Assembly: GCA_019244945.1 (NCBI GenBank)
Contig: JAFASD010000328.1
Span: forward strand, 1-8,051
Length of the DNA: 8,051 bases
Origin: Acidobacteriaceae bacterium
Lineage (GTDB): Bacteria; Acidobacteriota; Terriglobia; Bryobacterales; Bryobacteraceae
Reading direction: 5' to 3'
Made by a program: the position numbers and the translations under genes
Shown here: positions 6,487 through 8,051 of the stretch, piece by piece
How positions within the stretch are numbered: the first letter of the stretch is position 1
Layout: every line of letters begins with the position of its first letter
The notes under the pieces: model-generated
Database searches by the model: none
What the model was told of the DNA's origin: nothing
The model's input: only the letters and a program-made list of their open reading frames with translations

Positions 6487-8051
6487 TCACTCGTATCTCA
6501 ACGCCGTCATGGGGTCCACGCGCATGGCGTGCATGGCAGGCCCTAAGGTTGCAAGCATTGCCACCAGAACCAGTACGCCAACAACGGCAAGGAACGCCGT
6601 GAAGTCTAGTGCGCGCACGCCCGGAACCAGCAACAGAGTGATCGGCTGCACTGCAAACACCGCAAGGATCAGGCCCGCTAACAGCCCGGCTCCCACCAGC
6701 GTCAAACTTTGGCCACCGATCAGCCGGAACACGTCGGCTCGACTGGCGCCGATAGCGACGCGCACTCCGATCTCTCGTGTGCGCCGCGAAACCGAGTACG
6801 ACAACACTCCATAGAGTCCAATTGACGCCAACACGAGCCCCAGTATTCCCATAGCCCCAAGCGTCGCTGCGCCGGCCTGGGTCGGCAGCAATGCGATTCC
6901 AAGTGCTTGCGTCATTGGCTTTGTTTCGATCGCAGCCGTCGAGTCGAGACTGGCCAGAATATCCGTTATGGGCTTCACGTACGCCCCGGGCGTGCTTGTG
7001 GTGCGGATCAGGAAGTGCAAATTGATGGGCTCGTCGGAAGCGAAATACGGTTCGTACACGGCGAGCCGCTGCTTTTCGCTCAGAGTGAAGTATTTGCTGT
7101 CCTTCGCAACCGCTACAATGAGCTTGCTTTTGTCGTTCGGCAGATCAATCTTGAATGCGTGGCCTACTGGATCGGCATCGCCGAAAACCATTCGAGCAAA
7201 ACTCTCGTTTACAATGGCTACTGCTTGCGCGCCTCTCCGGTCTGCGACCGTAAATTCTCGCCCTCTCAGAATCGGAATTCCAATTGTGCGAAAGTAGTCC
7301 GGGCCCACACTCTCGCATTCAAATTCCAGGTGAATCGGATTGGAGGAAATATCGGTGCGAACAGCGGCTCCGTCGACGCAGTTGTCGTTCAACGGCACAT
7401 GCCGTGTAATTGCCACCGACTCCACGCCCGGTATAGTGCGCAACCGGTCCAGCGCCGAGCGCACCAAAGACATCTGTCTGCGCTGATCGGAGTCGCTGTA
7501 TCTGTCGGGCACGAGCCGCATATACGCCCAAATCGTGTGATGGACATCAAAACCTGGATTCATCACACTGGCGCAAAGCAGATTATGAACGAGCAGAAAA
7601 CCTGCTACCAGCAATACAACCGATGTAGCAAGTTGCCCCCCAACCAACAGACGGTGTAAAGTCCATCTACTCGCGGCCTGATGCTCGTCCTGCTTCAACG
7701 CCTGATTTACGCCTTTTCGGACCGCTTTGAGAGCTGGGAGAAGACCGCACAGCAGGGCGCATGTCAACACGATACCCGCCGAATACCACAGCAACCGCGA
7801 GTCAGGCGCAACAACAATATGGATCGGTATCGGCACAGGCAGGTTGACGCGGTTAATTATCTTTGCGCAGGCGACGTCAATCATCAGTCCTGCCACACAG
7901 CCTAGAATGGCAAGCAGCAAGCTTTCAGCGAGCAGATGACGTACAACACGCCGCCTGCTCGCTCCAAGCGAAATACGTATTGCAATTTCGTGCGAGCGGC
8001 TGGAGGCACGCGCCAGCAACAAGCTGGCGACATTCGTACACGCAATCAGCA
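6487..8051 (-). CDS. ADOP-type duplicated FtsX/MacB-like ABC permease, C-terminal part (cut by right edge)
   Basis: The visible 520 residues are the C-terminal part of a protein that normally has about 800-900. The frame continues upstream to the window edge (LIACTNVASLLLARA), so a TTG at 8022 is an internal leucine codon and not the start. Order of elements: the end of a first FtsX unit with cytoplasmic signature SRSHEIAIRISLGAS (visible residues 17-31), two further membrane segments (about 38-60 and 82-100), a linker, a membrane segment opening the second unit (RLLVGGQLATSVVLLVAGFLL), a MacB-type periplasmic domain, and the second FtsX domain with RRTREIGVRVAIGAS (from about 422), ending DPMTALRYE. 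The double FtsX layout and both REI(A/G)(V/I)R signatures fit ADOP, acidobacterial permeases usually found without an adjacent ATPase gene. They presumably act in the inner membrane in efflux or mechanotransmission, but the substrate is unknown. No ATP-binding gene is visible in this window. Confidence 0.93.
   Translation of the reverse strand, partial: LIACTNVASLLLARASSRSHEIAIRISLGASRRRVVRHLLAESLLLAILGCVAGLMIDVACAKIINRVNLPVPIPIHIVVAPDSRLLWYSAGIVLTCALLCGLLPALKAVRKGVNQALKQDEHQAASRWTLHRLLVGGQLATSVVLLVAGFLLVHNLLCASVMNPGFDVHHTIWAYMRLVPDRYSDSDQRRQMSLVRSALDRLRTIPGVESVAITRHVPLNDNCVDGAAVRTDISSNPIHLEFECESVGPDYFRTIGIPILRGREFTVADRRGAQAVAIVNESFARMVFGDADPVGHAFKIDLPNDKSKLIVAVAKDSKYFTLSEKQRLAVYEPYFASDEPINLHFLIRTTSTPGAYVKPITDILASLDSTAAIETKPMTQALGIALLPTQAGAATLGAMGILGLVLASIGLYGVLSYSVSRRTREIGVRVAIGASRADVFRLIGGQSLTLVGAGLLAGLILAVFAVQPITLLLVPGVRALDFTAFLAVVGVLVLVAMLATLGPAMHAMRVDPMTALRYE

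Noticed and set aside
6907..7659. 250-codon open frame on the plus strand antisense to the permease
   Set aside because: It lies wholly opposite a well-conserved permease domain, and its product shows no recognisable domain or coherent membrane or secretion pattern.
8020..8022. TTG at 8022 as the start of the permease
   Set aside because: The in-frame codons upstream to the window edge encode LIACTNVAS, the conserved end of the preceding membrane segment, so the gene continues beyond the window.

Overview
The window looks like chromosomal DNA of an Acidobacteriota bacterium, probably class Terriglobia. Three things point there. The right edge holds a duplicated FtsX/MacB-type permease of the ADOP kind (acidobacterial duplicated orphan permease), which forms large paralogous families in that phylum. 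The left edge holds a protein with a QKNAQLSTGPTSETGKAK-type N-terminus, which I recall as a multicopy acidobacterial family. The TonB-dependent receptor carries the carboxypeptidase-regulatory-like N-terminal domain common in acidobacterial receptors. Base composition is moderately GC-rich throughout, with no obvious compositional break, tRNA, rRNA, insertion sequence or CRISPR array.

Layout, left to right. Positions 1-344 (minus) are the 5' part of the uncharacterised STGP-type protein, which runs off the left edge. Positions 498-3011 (minus) encode a complete TonB-dependent outer-membrane receptor of 837 residues. Positions 3012-3182 are a divergent control region with a 17-bp near-perfect palindrome and a second inverted repeat built from the same AATACG/CGTATT hexamer. 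Positions 3183-4559 (plus, GTG start) encode a secreted, probably outer-membrane, protein with a methionine-rich N-terminal segment and many conserved-looking histidines. Positions 4591-6285 (minus) encode a secreted M28-family zinc peptidase with all metal and catalytic residues in place; it converges on the Met-rich gene with a 31-bp gap. Positions 6487-8051 (minus) are the C-terminal 520 residues of the ADOP permease, cut by the right edge. All gaps between genes are about 200 bp or shorter (345-497, 3012-3182, 4560-4590, 6286-6486). No further gene is supported in them.

How the genes may work together. The most interesting unit is the divergent pair: a TonB-dependent receptor with a histidine-bearing plug segment (LPSHAHGEGYSDMN) and a Met/His-rich exported protein. 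They share one control region that contains a candidate operator. The simplest inference is a co-regulated envelope module that handles a soft or borderline transition metal, with copper the favoured guess from the Met-rich segment. No metal transporter, oxidase or regulator is visible in the window to confirm this. The peptidase and permease are typical acidobacterial envelope or secretion genes with no evident tie to the pair.
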